Source: Mollicutes bacterium (GTDB taxonomy: Bacteria; Bacillota_I; Bacilli_A; Izemoplasmatales; Izemoplasmataceae). From it: a stretch of DNA of 64,000 bases. Every line of letters begins with the position of its first letter. The first letter of the stretch is position 1. A program made the translations under genes and the position numbers. Where the stretch lies: assembly GCA_003551005.1 (NCBI GenBank), contig PULR01000033.1, positions 1-64,000 on the forward strand, given 5' to 3'. Shown here in pieces: positions 10,674 through 20,241 of the stretch. A model generated the notes under the pieces. It ran no database searches and was not told where the DNA came from. It worked only from the letters and a program-made list of their open reading frames with translations.

Positions 10674-11368
10674 TCCGGATGGAAGCTTTGCGCAAGACCT
10701 TCAAAAGCGGACGCGCGAGCGTCGAGGCGCTCGCGGGCATCGACCTTGAGATTCCCGATGGCGCGTTCGTCGTGGTCCTCGGCCCTTCAGGCTCGGGCAA
10801 GAGCACGCTTCTCAACGTGACAGGCGGTCTGGAGTATGCCGATGGAGGCACCATCAGCATCGACGGCGCGCGCATCACGGAGATGTCGCAGAAACAGCTG
10901 ATGCGTTTCCGGAGGGATAATCTGGGGTTCGTGTTCCAGCAGTATCACCTCCTGCCGACTCTGAACGTGGCCGAGAATGTCGAGACCGGTGCCTACAAGG
11001 CGAGTGAACCGGAATCCGTCGAGACCATCCTGGCGCGCGTGGGGCTCAGCGAACACGCCAGGAAATATCCCCACGAGCTCTCGGGCGGGGAGCAGCAGCG
11101 CGTCTCCATCGCCCGCGCGCTCATCAAACGGCCTTCGTATCTCTTCTGCGACGAGCCGACGGGGTCTTTGGACGAATCCACGGGCAAGTCCATTCTGTCG
11201 TTGCTGCAGCGTCTTCAGGAAGAGACCCGCACGACCATCGTCGTCGTGACCCACAACGTCAACATCGCCGCGATTGCCGACAAAGTCGTCAAGATGAGCT
11301 CCGGTGCGATCTTCGAGGAAGTCCACAATGAAACGAAGGTGTCCGCCGATGAAATCCGCTGGCATTAG
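10670..11368 (+). CDS. ABC transporter ATP-binding protein (MacB/LolD type)
   Basis: [40 protein letters not shown] overlap with addA. Confidence 0.93.
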   Translation: MIRMEALRKTFKSGRASVEALAGIDLEIPDGAFVVVLGPSGSGKSTLLNVTGGLEYADGGTISIDGARITEMSQKQLMRFRRDNLGFVFQQYHLLPTLNVAENVETGAYKASEPESVETILARVGLSEHARKYPHELSGGEQQRVSIARALIKRPSYLFCDEPTGSLDESTGKSILSLLQRLQEETRTTIVVVTHNVNIAAIADKVVKMSSGAIFEEVHNETKVSADEIRWH

Positions 11369-13712
11369 ACTGTTCTTCCTTTATGCTCTCCGTTTTGTCA
11401 AACAGCGCTGGTTTACGTTTTTGCTGCTGGGGCTGCTGCTTTTCCTCAGCAGCATGCTCTACAGCTCTGTCGACCATAGCGCGGGTGCGATCGACGAAGA
11501 AAGCCAGGCATTCTTCGAGGAGACGAACCAGGAGGATTTCTACGTCGATGTCTCCCAGCAGCTGACCGGCTATGAACAATCCGTCGTTCACAACCGCTGC
11601 GGGATTGAAACCACGGAGCTTTCCACGCTCTATCATGAAGACCGCACATGCTACGAAGAAGTCGTCGACAGCCGGCGGGATGCGCTGGCCGATGCGTTCG
11701 AAGGCGCGCACTTCGAAGCCCGCCACTATCTGGATCTGACCTTTGATGCCGACCAGGAGACGCACCGCATGCGTGTCCTCGAAGACGCCGAGACCATCAA
11801 CAGAAGCCTGATTGAACAGGGCCGCGCACCCGAGGGCGAAGCCGAACTCGCCATCAATCGAAACTACGCGACGGCGAACGACCTCGCTATCGGCGACACC
11901 CTGACGCTGCGCGGGGAAACGTTCGAGATCACCGGTTTCGTGCTGTTCCCCGATTACAACCTGCCCATCTTCGATTATCCGTTGCTGCTGGATAGTACGG
12001 CGCAGACCCTTGCGCTCATGGAAATCGAGGGCCGGGACCGTCTCGAGCAGGCGCCCTCCCTCTATTTCGCCGGGGATGCCGGCGAGGTGCCCATCGAGGA
12101 TCATGAAGCCTCGATCACCCCGTTCTTGTTTTTGCAGTATCCGTTTTTCAACGACTTCGTCCCCACAGAGAACAACCTTCGTAGCGGGGCCATCTACGCA
12201 GAAATCGAGGCCAGCCAGGAGTTCGCGCTGTTCATGAGTCTGTTCATCGGGGGCATCGGCTTCATCATCCTGATGATGCTGCTCGTCCGCACCATCCGCA
12301 ACTCCCGGCAGAGCTTCGGGGTGCTCAAGGCGCTCGGCGTCGATGCCCCGGCGATCGTGCTGCCGCTGCTTGCGGTCATTTCGGTGTTCGCTTTCGTCTT
12401 TTTGCTTGCAGGGTATCTAGCGGGATATTTCCTTGCGGATCCGATTCAGGATGTCTTTTTGAGTTTCTATCTACTGCCCAGAGGAGAGATCACCCCGGGG
12501 GCGGCGCCGTTTGCGTTCGCCGTCCTGCTGCCGCTCGCGTTGCTTTTGCTGCTGGTGATAGGGGTGTTGTTCCGGCAGCTCAGACCCCGTCCGGTCGAAC
12601 TGATCCGACCGCCCATCATCGAAGGTCGCAGCCGCGTGGCCAGACCCTTTAGGAGACTGACTGCAAAACTGCCGTTTCTCTCCCGGATGCAGATGGCTTT
12701 CATCATTCGTCATCCCGGTAAATTCCTGATTTTTTTCATCGGCGTCCTCGCTGCTGTCTTCTCGGGGCTTTTGAGTCTCGGGCTCTTCGGGGTGTTCGAG
12801 GACACCCTTCCCGCTTACTACGAGGGGACCGATCTCAAGGCGAAGGGCTACAGCGAGACCATGCAAGTCGACGCACCAACGACAGGGGAGCGGGCGATTG
12901 AACTCGATGTCCGCATCGCGGATGACCGGGCGGAGCTTATCGGCCTGGATGAAGAGCAGTCCCTGCATCCCCTCAGGGACCTTGATGGCGAGGATCTAAG
13001 GGGGCGTCTGATTGACGGACTGGTGATCAGTGAAAGTTTCAAGGACCTCACGGGCTATGAAGTCGGGGAGGAGGTCCGCCTGCGGATCGCCGATCAGACG
13101 CTGGATGTGGAGATTGTCGGCGTGGCCGATGTGTATGCGGGCGAACATGTGTTCTACGACCGTGCCCGAATTGCTGAGTGGCTGGGTGTGGACACTGAAA
13201 GCTACAATGTGACCTATGCCGATGCCTCCCTCGATGAGGATGAATATGCACACGTACTCTACATCGATGACATCCTCGCCCACGTCGAGAATATCCACGA
13301 CATCTTCAATGTCTTCTTGTATCTGTTTGTCGGCGCGGCGTTGGCGATCGGCATGATTGTCGTGTATCTGCTGACATTGATGAGTGTGGAGGACCATTAC
13401 CATCCGCTTGCGTTGTTCAAGGTTTTGGGCTATGATGATAAGGACATACGCACCATCCTTCTGGGTGGTTATCTGAAGGCCGCGCTTGCTGCATTCCTAG
13501 TGGCGATACCCATCAGCACCTGGGCGTTCGGCGTTCTACGCACCTGGTTCATGCAGATGTATAACTTCACCATCCCGCTGGCCTTAGATATCTGGGATGT
13601 GGCCTTGTTCGCGGTACTGTTCGTAGTGATGCTTGTGCTCGGCATGTTCAGCGCGCGACGCCGGATCAACCGCATGAGCCTGCAGCAGGCCCTGACGCTT
13701 TATCAACAATGA
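11349..13712 (+). CDS. FtsX-like ABC transporter permease
   Basis: Two FtsX-like TM blocks with large extracytoplasmic loops; overlaps the ATPase gene. Confidence 0.88.
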   Translation: MKSAGIRLFFLYALRFVKQRWFTFLLLGLLLFLSSMLYSSVDHSAGAIDEESQAFFEETNQEDFYVDVSQQLTGYEQSVVHNRCGIETTELSTLYHEDRTCYEEVVDSRRDALADAFEGAHFEARHYLDLTFDADQETHRMRVLEDAETINRSLIEQGRAPEGEAELAINRNYATANDLAIGDTLTLRGETFEITGFVLFPDYNLPIFDYPLLLDSTAQTLALMEIEGRDRLEQAPSLYFAGDAGEVPIEDHEASITPFLFLQYPFFNDFVPTENNLRSGAIYAEIEASQEFALFMSLFIGGIGFIILMMLLVRTIRNSRQSFGVLKALGVDAPAIVLPLLAVISVFAFVFLLAGYLAGYFLADPIQDVFLSFYLLPRGEITPGAAPFAFAVLLPLALLLLLVIGVLFRQLRPRPVELIRPPIIEGRSRVARPFRRLTAKLPFLSRMQMAFIIRHPGKFLIFFIGVLAAVFSGLLSLGLFGVFEDTLPAYYEGTDLKAKGYSETMQVDAPTTGERAIELDVRIADDRAELIGLDEEQSLHPLRDLDGEDLRGRLIDGLVISESFKDLTGYEVGEEVRLRIADQTLDVEIVGVADVYAGEHVFYDRARIAEWLGVDTESYNVTYADASLDEDEYAHVLYIDDILAHVENIHDIFNVFLYLFVGAALAIGMIVVYLLTLMSVEDHYHPLALFKVLGYDDKDIRTILLGGYLKAALAAFLVAIPISTWAFGVLRTWFMQMYNFTIPLALDIWDVALFAVLFVVMLVLGMFSARRRINRMSLQQALTLYQQ

Positions 13713-13726
13713 AAGGGACGTGATCC

Positions 13727-14605
13727 ATGGAACGGAAAGGACGAATCGTCAAGCTGATCGGCGGTGTCTACACCGTCGAGGATACGTCGGGTCACCGCTA
13801 CGAACGGCGGGCTCGAGGAAAGTTCAGACACCTGGGCTCCTCCCCGAAAGTCGGGGATATCGTGACTTTCGACGAGCGCTTTCTCACGCAGGTCGAAGCG
13901 CGCAAGAACGATCTTGTGCGTCCGCCTGTTGCCAACGTTGACCAGGCCGTGCTGGTGAACAGCACGAAAAAGCCCGATTTCAGTTTCTATCTCCTCGATA
14001 AATTCCTGGTCCTCATCGAGGCCGAGGGTATCGAGCCGGTCATTGTCGTCAACAAGCTCGACCTTCTCGAATCTAGCGAGTTGAAACAGCTGAAGAACGA
14101 ACTCTCCTATTATGAATTCTATTATTCCGTGGTCTATGTCTGCGCCGCGTGCAACGACGTAGACGATCTACGCCCCTTTTTCTCCGGCAAGCTTACTGTC
14201 TTCGCCGGACAGACGGGAAGCGGCAAGAGCCGGTTGCTCAACGCTCTTGACGATTCGCTTTCCCTCGAGGTCGGGGAAGTCTCCGAAGCGCTCGGACGGG
14301 GGCGCCACACCACCCGCCACGTCGAGCTGCACGATCTGGAGGGCGGGCTCGTCGCGGATACACCGGGTTTCTCCAAGCTCGACCTCGCCGGCATCGATAC
14401 CGAGCTTCTGCCGGATCTGTATCCCGATTTCTTCGAGTTTAGCGCCGACTGCAAATTCCGCGGCTGCACCCACCTTCACGAACCCGGCTGCGCCGTACAG
14501 CACGCCCTGAAAGAGGGCAGGATCCCTTCCCGCCGCTATCAGAACTACCGACTGCTCTACGAAGAAGTCGCATCCCAACGTCCGAAATACAGGAGTGATC
14601 ACTGA
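13727..14605 (+). CDS. rsgA: Ribosome small subunit-dependent GTPase A
   Basis: Circularly permuted GTPase (VNKLDLLE, GQTGSGKSRLLN, DTPGFS) and CxxxxCxHxxxxxC zinc region. Confidence 0.95.
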   Translation: MERKGRIVKLIGGVYTVEDTSGHRYERRARGKFRHLGSSPKVGDIVTFDERFLTQVEARKNDLVRPPVANVDQAVLVNSTKKPDFSFYLLDKFLVLIEAEGIEPVIVVNKLDLLESSELKQLKNELSYYEFYYSVVYVCAACNDVDDLRPFFSGKLTVFAGQTGSGKSRLLNALDDSLSLEVGEVSEALGRGRHTTRHVELHDLEGGLVADTPGFSKLDLAGIDTELLPDLYPDFFEFSADCKFRGCTHLHEPGCAVQHALKEGRIPSRRYQNYRLLYEEVASQRPKYRSDH

Positions 14606-15237
14606 TGAAAGTCGCACCTTCCATCCTGTCGGCGGATTTCAGCCGCCTGAAGGAGGAGATTGCGACCGTCTCCTCCGCGGAATGGCTGCATATCGATGTC
14701 ATGGACGGCCATTTCGTCCCGAATCTGACCATCGGTCCGGCCGTGCTCTCCGCCCTGCGTCCGCACACGTCGCAGACGTTTGACACGCATTTGATGATTG
14801 AGGACCCAAAGAAGTATTTCGATCCGTTCATCAAGGCCGGCAGCGACCACATCACTTTTCATCTCGAGGCCGTGGACAACGTGGATGAGCTGCTGGATGA
14901 GCTGCACGCCAAAGGTGTCAAGGCAGGACTCTCCATCAAGCCCGCGACCCCGGTCTCCAGCTTGGATCCGTATCTGGACAAGCTGGATGTCATCCTCGTC
15001 ATGAGCGTCGAGCCGGGTTTCGGCGGACAGACGTTCCTGGACGGAGCCCTTCCCAGGATTGACGCGTTGAATCGTAAACGTCAGGCCGACGGGCATTCCT
15101 ATCTCATCGTGGTGGACGGCGGCATCAACGAAGAGACCGCCGCCCGCTGCAAACAGGCCGGAGCCGATGTGATGGTCGCCGGCTCCTACATCTTCAAAGC
15201 GAAGGACCGTGAAGCGAGGATCGCCAAGCTGCGATGA
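14605..15237 (+). CDS. rpe: Ribulose-phosphate 3-epimerase
   Basis: VAPSILSADFSRL, HIDVMDGHFVPN, MSVEPGFGGQ, VVDGGI. Confidence 0.96.
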   Translation: MKVAPSILSADFSRLKEEIATVSSAEWLHIDVMDGHFVPNLTIGPAVLSALRPHTSQTFDTHLMIEDPKKYFDPFIKAGSDHITFHLEAVDNVDELLDELHAKGVKAGLSIKPATPVSSLDPYLDKLDVILVMSVEPGFGGQTFLDGALPRIDALNRKRQADGHSYLIVVDGGINEETAARCKQAGADVMVAGSYIFKAKDREARIAKLR

Positions 15238-15848
15238 GTGTCGTCAAGATCTTCGCCAGCCCGCCGGATTATACCCTTGAGCATGTGTATCGCCACGAAG
15301 CGGACGAGTTCAACATCGGCCTCGAACAAGGCGCCGTCAAAGCGCTCCGTGCGGGTATCCGCATCGACCTCGCGCTGGGGGACTTCGACAGCGTCGACGC
15401 CGCGGAGAGACAGTTCATCGAGGCCCACGCCCTTCAAGTACAAACTCATCCGGCCGATAAGGATGCGACCGATACGGAACTCGCGGTGAACGAGGCTCTG
15501 CAGCATGATCCGCAGCGGATTCTGATTTTTGGCGGGGTGGGCAGCCGACTCGACCATGTCTTCGCCAATCTGACGCTGCTGCGTCGCGGGCCGATCACCC
15601 TGATCACGGACCATCAGCGCGCGATTGTCCTCGAACCCGGCACGCACACATTTCACCATCCGCACGCCTACGTCTCGTTCTTCGCGATTGAACCCATCAA
15701 GAACCTGCAGCTAGAAGGATTCCGCTATGGACTCGACGGCTACCAGCTGCTCCCGGGAGATCTGCTGTGTGTCTCCAACGAAGGGAGTGGAACCATCCGT
15801 TTCGAAACCGGCGTTCTGCTGGTCATCGCCGCGGACGATGACCAATAA
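15234..15848 (+). CDS. thiN: Thiamine pyrophosphokinase
   Basis: LGDFDSV, DKDATDTELAV, GGVGSRLDHVFANL. Confidence 0.93.
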   Translation: MSVVKIFASPPDYTLEHVYRHEADEFNIGLEQGAVKALRAGIRIDLALGDFDSVDAAERQFIEAHALQVQTHPADKDATDTELAVNEALQHDPQRILIFGGVGSRLDHVFANLTLLRRGPITLITDHQRAIVLEPGTHTFHHPHAYVSFFAIEPIKNLQLEGFRYGLDGYQLLPGDLLCVSNEGSGTIRFETGVLLVIAADDDQ

Positions 15849-15883
15849 AAAAGCACTGCAGAGACTGCAGTGCTCAAAAAAGA
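15846..15883 (+). terminator. Intrinsic terminator after thiN
   Basis: GCACTGCAG-AGA-CTGCAGTGC flanked by A- and A/T-rich tracts. Confidence 0.7.
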
Positions 15884-15948
15884 GAGAGGGATATTTATTT
15901 ACATAAGAAAAGCCAAGAAACCTGAGTCTTGGCTTTAAGAGGGAGTCT

Positions 15949-16140
15949 CTACTTCACTCGGTTGAGTTTGTGTTTCTTGAGGGCTCGCGCAGAAACATAG
16001 ACGGTTTTTTCTTCTCCGTCTTCCTCGATCCGCACTTTCTGCAGATTCGGTTTCCATTTGCGTTTGGTCGCGTTCATCGCGAACGAGCGCTTGTGGCCCG
16101 TGATGGATTTCTTTCCGGTTACATAGCATGTCTTGGCCAT
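15949..16140 (-). CDS. rpmB: 50S ribosomal protein L28
   Basis: [36 protein letters not shown]. Confidence 0.95.
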   Translation of the reverse strand: MAKTCYVTGKKSITGHKRSFAMNATKRKWKPNLQKVRIEEDGEEKTVYVSARALKKHKLNRVK

Positions 16141-16271
16141 TCTGAGGACCTCCGTTTCCTAAGTTGCGGATCATATATTCCCTTCATAACCCTCAGCATT
16201 ATAACATATGTCCAGTAGAATTCAAGTGCCGTCAAGAAAAAAATGCCGCTTTACAGGTGCGGCCTTATATG

Positions 16272-16300
16272 TTGCATTTTACAGGGGCGTATGGTAGAAT
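16272..16300 (+). promoter_or_regulatory. Promoter of the fakA leader transcript
   Basis: TTGCAT-17 nt-TAGAAT. Confidence 0.6.
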
Positions 16301-16438
16301 TAGAAAAGCCTTTGAAAGTATGATTATCAAAGGATTTTTCATTTCTGCAGATGCTACTTGCAGTCAGAAGGATTTTAGGGGATAATATGCCATAGGAGGC
16401 AGAAGGGAGATCATTACACACAAATGGAGGCTAGGGCT

Positions 16439-18106
16439 ATGAGTCCGATGGAAATCGACGGCAACACGCTCAAGTTGATTATCAAGAACGGTAGCATTAA
16501 ATTAAAAAACAATTCACAGCAGATAAATGACCTCAACGTCTTCCCCGTTCCGGACGGGGACACGGGCAGCAACATGCAAAGCACCATGATGAGCGGTGTC
16601 CAGGCCATCGAGACGATGGAGGACGAACCGGTCGAAACAGTCGGGAAGGCGCTCTCCCGCGGACTCTTGATGGGAGCGAGGGGCAACTCCGGTGTCATCC
16701 TCTCGCAACTTTTCAGCGGGTTCGCGAAAGCGTTCCAGTCCCTTGTCACAGCGAATGCGGAACAGTTCGTGAAAGGGTTGAAGCAAGGCGTCAAGCAAGC
16801 TTACGGCGCGGTCATCAACCCCGTCGAGGGAACCATCCTCACCGTCGCCCGCGAGGCTGTTGAAAAAGCGGAGACCCAAGCAGACGCCAACACTGATGTT
16901 TTGGATCTGCTGAAGGTCTATCGTGACGAGGCGAAAGCCGCGCTCGAGCGGACCCCGGACCTTCTGCCGGTGCTCAAGGAATCCGGCGTGGTCGACAGCG
17001 GCGGTGCCGGCTACGTGCTCATCATCGAAGGAATGATCGCCGCGCTCGAAGGCGAGATTTTCGATATCGAGAAAGAACGCCGCAAATCAAAGAAAGCCCA
17101 GCAGCAGACCGGCGAACCGACGGAATACGGTTATTGCACCGAGTTCATCATCCAGCTTGATGACAATAAGAAGAGCTTCAACAAGGAAAAATTGATCAAA
17201 CAGCTCAGCAAGCTGGGCGACTCGATTGTCGTCGTCGCCGAAAACGGCATCGTCAAGGTCCACGTTCATACCGAAAAACCCGGCGATGCGTTGAATATCG
17301 GTCAGAACTATGGCGAGTTCGCCAACCTCAAGATTGAAAACATGACCATGCAGCACACGGAGACGCTTCTGCATTCGCCCCAGACGGAGGAAGGGCACGA
17401 ATGCGGCCATGACCACGGCCACTTCGAAGCCCAGGACGCCACGCCCAAGAAGTACGGCCTCATCACCGTCGCCAACGGGGCGGGTCTGAAAGCGACCTTC
17501 GAAGAGATGGGTGTCCATCGCGTGATCGATGGCGGACAGACGATGAATCCGTCAACCGAGGACTTCATCAGTGCCATCGAAGACGTCCACGCCGACAATG
17601 TCCTAATCATCCCCAACAACTCCAACGTGATGCTCAGCGCGCAGCACGCGGCGAAAGCCGTTGAAGACCAGAACGTCATTGTCGTGCCCGCGAAGACGAT
17701 TCCTGAAGGGTATGCCTCCCTGACGATGTTCGATGCGAACCAGGACGTCGAAGACACCGTTGAAGAGATGAAGGAACTCATCGACCACGTCCGCTCCGGC
17801 GAGATCACCTACGCCGTGCGCGATACGACCATCAACGGACTCGAAGTCGAAAAAGGCGACTACATCGGCCTGCTTGACGGCGACCTGCACACGTCCCGTT
17901 CAAGCCGGCTCGACACGGCGAAAGCGCTCGTCGACGACTTGATTGTCGAGGATACGGAGATTGTGACCATCATGTATGGTGCGGATGTATCCAGAGAAGA
18001 AGCGGACGCGCTCGGCGACTACATCGCCGAGAACTACCGCGACGTCGAAGTCGACATCATCAAGGGCGAACAGGAAATCTACGCCTACTTGCTCGCAGCC
18101 GAATAG
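16439..18106 (+). CDS. fakA: Fatty acid kinase catalytic subunit FakA / DAK2 domain protein (YloV)
   Basis: NVFPVPDGDTGSNM, RGNSGVILSQ, IKVHVHTEKPGDAL; start chosen by SD AAATGGAGG (an alternative in-frame ATG is at 16424). Confidence 0.92.
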   Translation: MSPMEIDGNTLKLIIKNGSIKLKNNSQQINDLNVFPVPDGDTGSNMQSTMMSGVQAIETMEDEPVETVGKALSRGLLMGARGNSGVILSQLFSGFAKAFQSLVTANAEQFVKGLKQGVKQAYGAVINPVEGTILTVAREAVEKAETQADANTDVLDLLKVYRDEAKAALERTPDLLPVLKESGVVDSGGAGYVLIIEGMIAALEGEIFDIEKERRKSKKAQQQTGEPTEYGYCTEFIIQLDDNKKSFNKEKLIKQLSKLGDSIVVVAENGIVKVHVHTEKPGDALNIGQNYGEFANLKIENMTMQHTETLLHSPQTEEGHECGHDHGHFEAQDATPKKYGLITVANGAGLKATFEEMGVHRVIDGGQTMNPSTEDFISAIEDVHADNVLIIPNNSNVMLSAQHAAKAVEDQNVIVVPAKTIPEGYASLTMFDANQDVEDTVEEMKELIDHVRSGEITYAVRDTTINGLEVEKGDYIGLLDGDLHTSRSSRLDTAKALVDDLIVEDTEIVTIMYGADVSREEADALGDYIAENYRDVEVDIIKGEQEIYAYLLAAE

Positions 18107-18114
18107 AAACCCCC

Positions 18115-18141
18115 GACGCCCTCCCTCGAGGGCGTTTTTCT
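18115..18141 (+). terminator. Intrinsic terminator after fakA
   Basis: ACGCCCTCCCTCGAGGGCGTTTTTC. Confidence 0.75.
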
Positions 18142-18189
18142 TGGGTACTGCACGGCGGACAGCCGTGTTATAATACACTCGGTGGTAGG

Positions 18190-20211
18190 ATGGATTTGAC
18201 CAGGCTCAAGGGCGTCGGCCCGAAACGGAAACAAATGTTGATGGAAAACGGCATCCACACGCTCGACGATGTGTGGATGCGTTTCCCTCACCGCTACGAC
18301 GAACGTCGGCTGCAATCCCCCTTCGCGCTCGAAGGGGAGAGCGGCTATTTCGAGGTGAAGGTCGTCTCCCGCCCCAGACAACACTTCATCCGCCGCAACC
18401 TCAGCCGGCTGCTGTTCGATGCCGAAGCGGAGTCGCACCGGCTGCGGGTGACGATTTTCAACCAGCGCTATCTCGCGAGGCTCATCCATCCGGGCGCCCG
18501 CCTCGTCGTCCACGGCCGCCTCGAGGCTGATGGGACATCCGTCCTCGCACGGCGGATTTTCGAAAAGCGCCGCTTTCAGAGTGGCATCCTTCCCATCTAC
18601 AACCTGCGGGGGATTGCGGACCGGACTTTCAACACCCTGGTGAAGCAGGCCCTCTCTGTGCGTGAAGACACTATCCGCGACCCGCTTCCCGAAGATCTGA
18701 GGAAGCAGTACCGGTTGCTGCATTTCAAGGATATGGCCGTCCTGGCCCATGCTCCGCGCCACGCACGGGATGTTCATCAGGTGCGGCGCCGTTTGAAATA
18801 CGGCGAACTCCTCGCCTATCAGCTCAAAGTGCAGACTTTGAGATACCTTCGTCAGCAAGCGTCGGGCGAAGGCAAACGCGTGGAAGCGAGCTTGATCGAT
18901 ACGTTCGAGAGTTCCCTGCCGTTCACGTTGAGCGACCCGCAGAAGGAGGCGGCCAGGACAATCTTCGCCGACCTCGCCTCGCCGTCACCGATGCGCCGGT
19001 TGCTGCAGGGTGATACGGGAAGCGGAAAGACGGTGGTCGCACTGCTTGCCGCCTATTTGACGATTCAAGCAGGGTATCAAGTCGCCTTCATGGCACCGAC
19101 GGAGCTGCTTGCCTCTCAGCACGCGCGCACCGCCGAGACATTGCTAGGAAAGCACGTCCGTCTCGCGCGGCTTTCCTCCGGTCTGAGAAAAGAAGCCCGG
19201 GACGCTGTGCGAACACAGCTACGGACCCATGCGGTCGATTTTGTCGTGGGCACGCATGCGTTGTTCACCGAGAATACCGAGTATGCGAAACTGGGCCTTG
19301 TCATCACCGATGAGCAGCATCGCTTCGGCGTCAATCAGCGCCAACGATTAAGCGCCAAGGGAGAACTGCCGGATGTGCTCCACTTGAGCGCCACCCCCAT
19401 TCCGCGGACGTTGGCGATGACGTTGTTCGGCGATATGGACATCACCACGGTCCAGGGTCGTCCATCGGGACAAAAAGGGGTCCCCACGACAGTTGTCGAC
19501 ACCCCTGATGAACTCGAGGCTGCGCTTTCGAGTGAACTTTCAAAAGGCGGCCGCGTGTTTGTCGTGGCGCCGAGGATCGACTCGGACGATACTGTCGAAG
19601 GCGTCCTTTCTTTGCAGCAGCATTACCGTGAACGGTTCCCCGGGAAAGTGGCTCTGCTGCATGGACGGATGTCGGATGAAAAGAAACAACAAGCCTTGTC
19701 GGCATTCGAATCCGGACACAAACCCCTGCTCGTCGCGACCACGATCATCGAAGTCGGCATTGACATCGAGGCTGCGACCGCTATCGGGATCCACCACGCG
19801 GAACGGTTCGGATTCGCTCAGCTCCATCAGCTGCGGGGGCGCGTCGGTCGCGGGCGATACCCCGGTCGCTGCTTTCTTCTCAACCAGGGCGCTTCCACGA
19901 GCCGTAGCCGGCTTGAAGTCCTCGAACACATCCACGACGGCTTCGAGCTGAGTGAACGAGACCTGCAGCACCGTGGGTTCGGGGATTTAGTCGGCGTGCG
20001 TCAAAGCGGCGCACCCTATTTCCAATACGCGGACGCTTTTGAAGACTATCATATCCTCCGGATCGCTAAGTCGGACGCCGAGCGCCTCCTGCAACGTTAC
20101 CTGGACAATGAAAAGGACTTAGAGGAGACCTTCGCACCGCTTCAAAAGCTGTTCGAAACGGACGACTCTTCGATTGTCCCTCTCCAACTCGCTCCGGATT
20201 TTATGCTATAA
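18190..20211 (+). CDS. recG: ATP-dependent DNA helicase RecG
   Basis: OB/wedge region, LLQGDTGSGKT, ITDEQHRFGVNQR, GRVGRG. Confidence 0.96.
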   Translation: MDLTRLKGVGPKRKQMLMENGIHTLDDVWMRFPHRYDERRLQSPFALEGESGYFEVKVVSRPRQHFIRRNLSRLLFDAEAESHRLRVTIFNQRYLARLIHPGARLVVHGRLEADGTSVLARRIFEKRRFQSGILPIYNLRGIADRTFNTLVKQALSVREDTIRDPLPEDLRKQYRLLHFKDMAVLAHAPRHARDVHQVRRRLKYGELLAYQLKVQTLRYLRQQASGEGKRVEASLIDTFESSLPFTLSDPQKEAARTIFADLASPSPMRRLLQGDTGSGKTVVALLAAYLTIQAGYQVAFMAPTELLASQHARTAETLLGKHVRLARLSSGLRKEARDAVRTQLRTHAVDFVVGTHALFTENTEYAKLGLVITDEQHRFGVNQRQRLSAKGELPDVLHLSATPIPRTLAMTLFGDMDITTVQGRPSGQKGVPTTVVDTPDELEAALSSELSKGGRVFVVAPRIDSDDTVEGVLSLQQHYRERFPGKVALLHGRMSDEKKQQALSAFESGHKPLLVATTIIEVGIDIEAATAIGIHHAERFGFAQLHQLRGRVGRGRYPGRCFLLNQGASTSRSRLEVLEHIHDGFELSERDLQHRGFGDLVGVRQSGAPYFQYADAFEDYHILRIAKSDAERLLQRYLDNEKDLEETFAPLQKLFETDDSSIVPLQLAPDFML

Positions 20212-20241
20212 TGGCAATACGATGAAAAGAGGTGTTTTATC

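Noticed and set aside
16164-16385. Short ORFs in the rpmB-fakA intergenic region as a possible leader peptide
   Set aside because: No ribosome-binding site and no family signal; the region is better explained by promoters and RNA structure.
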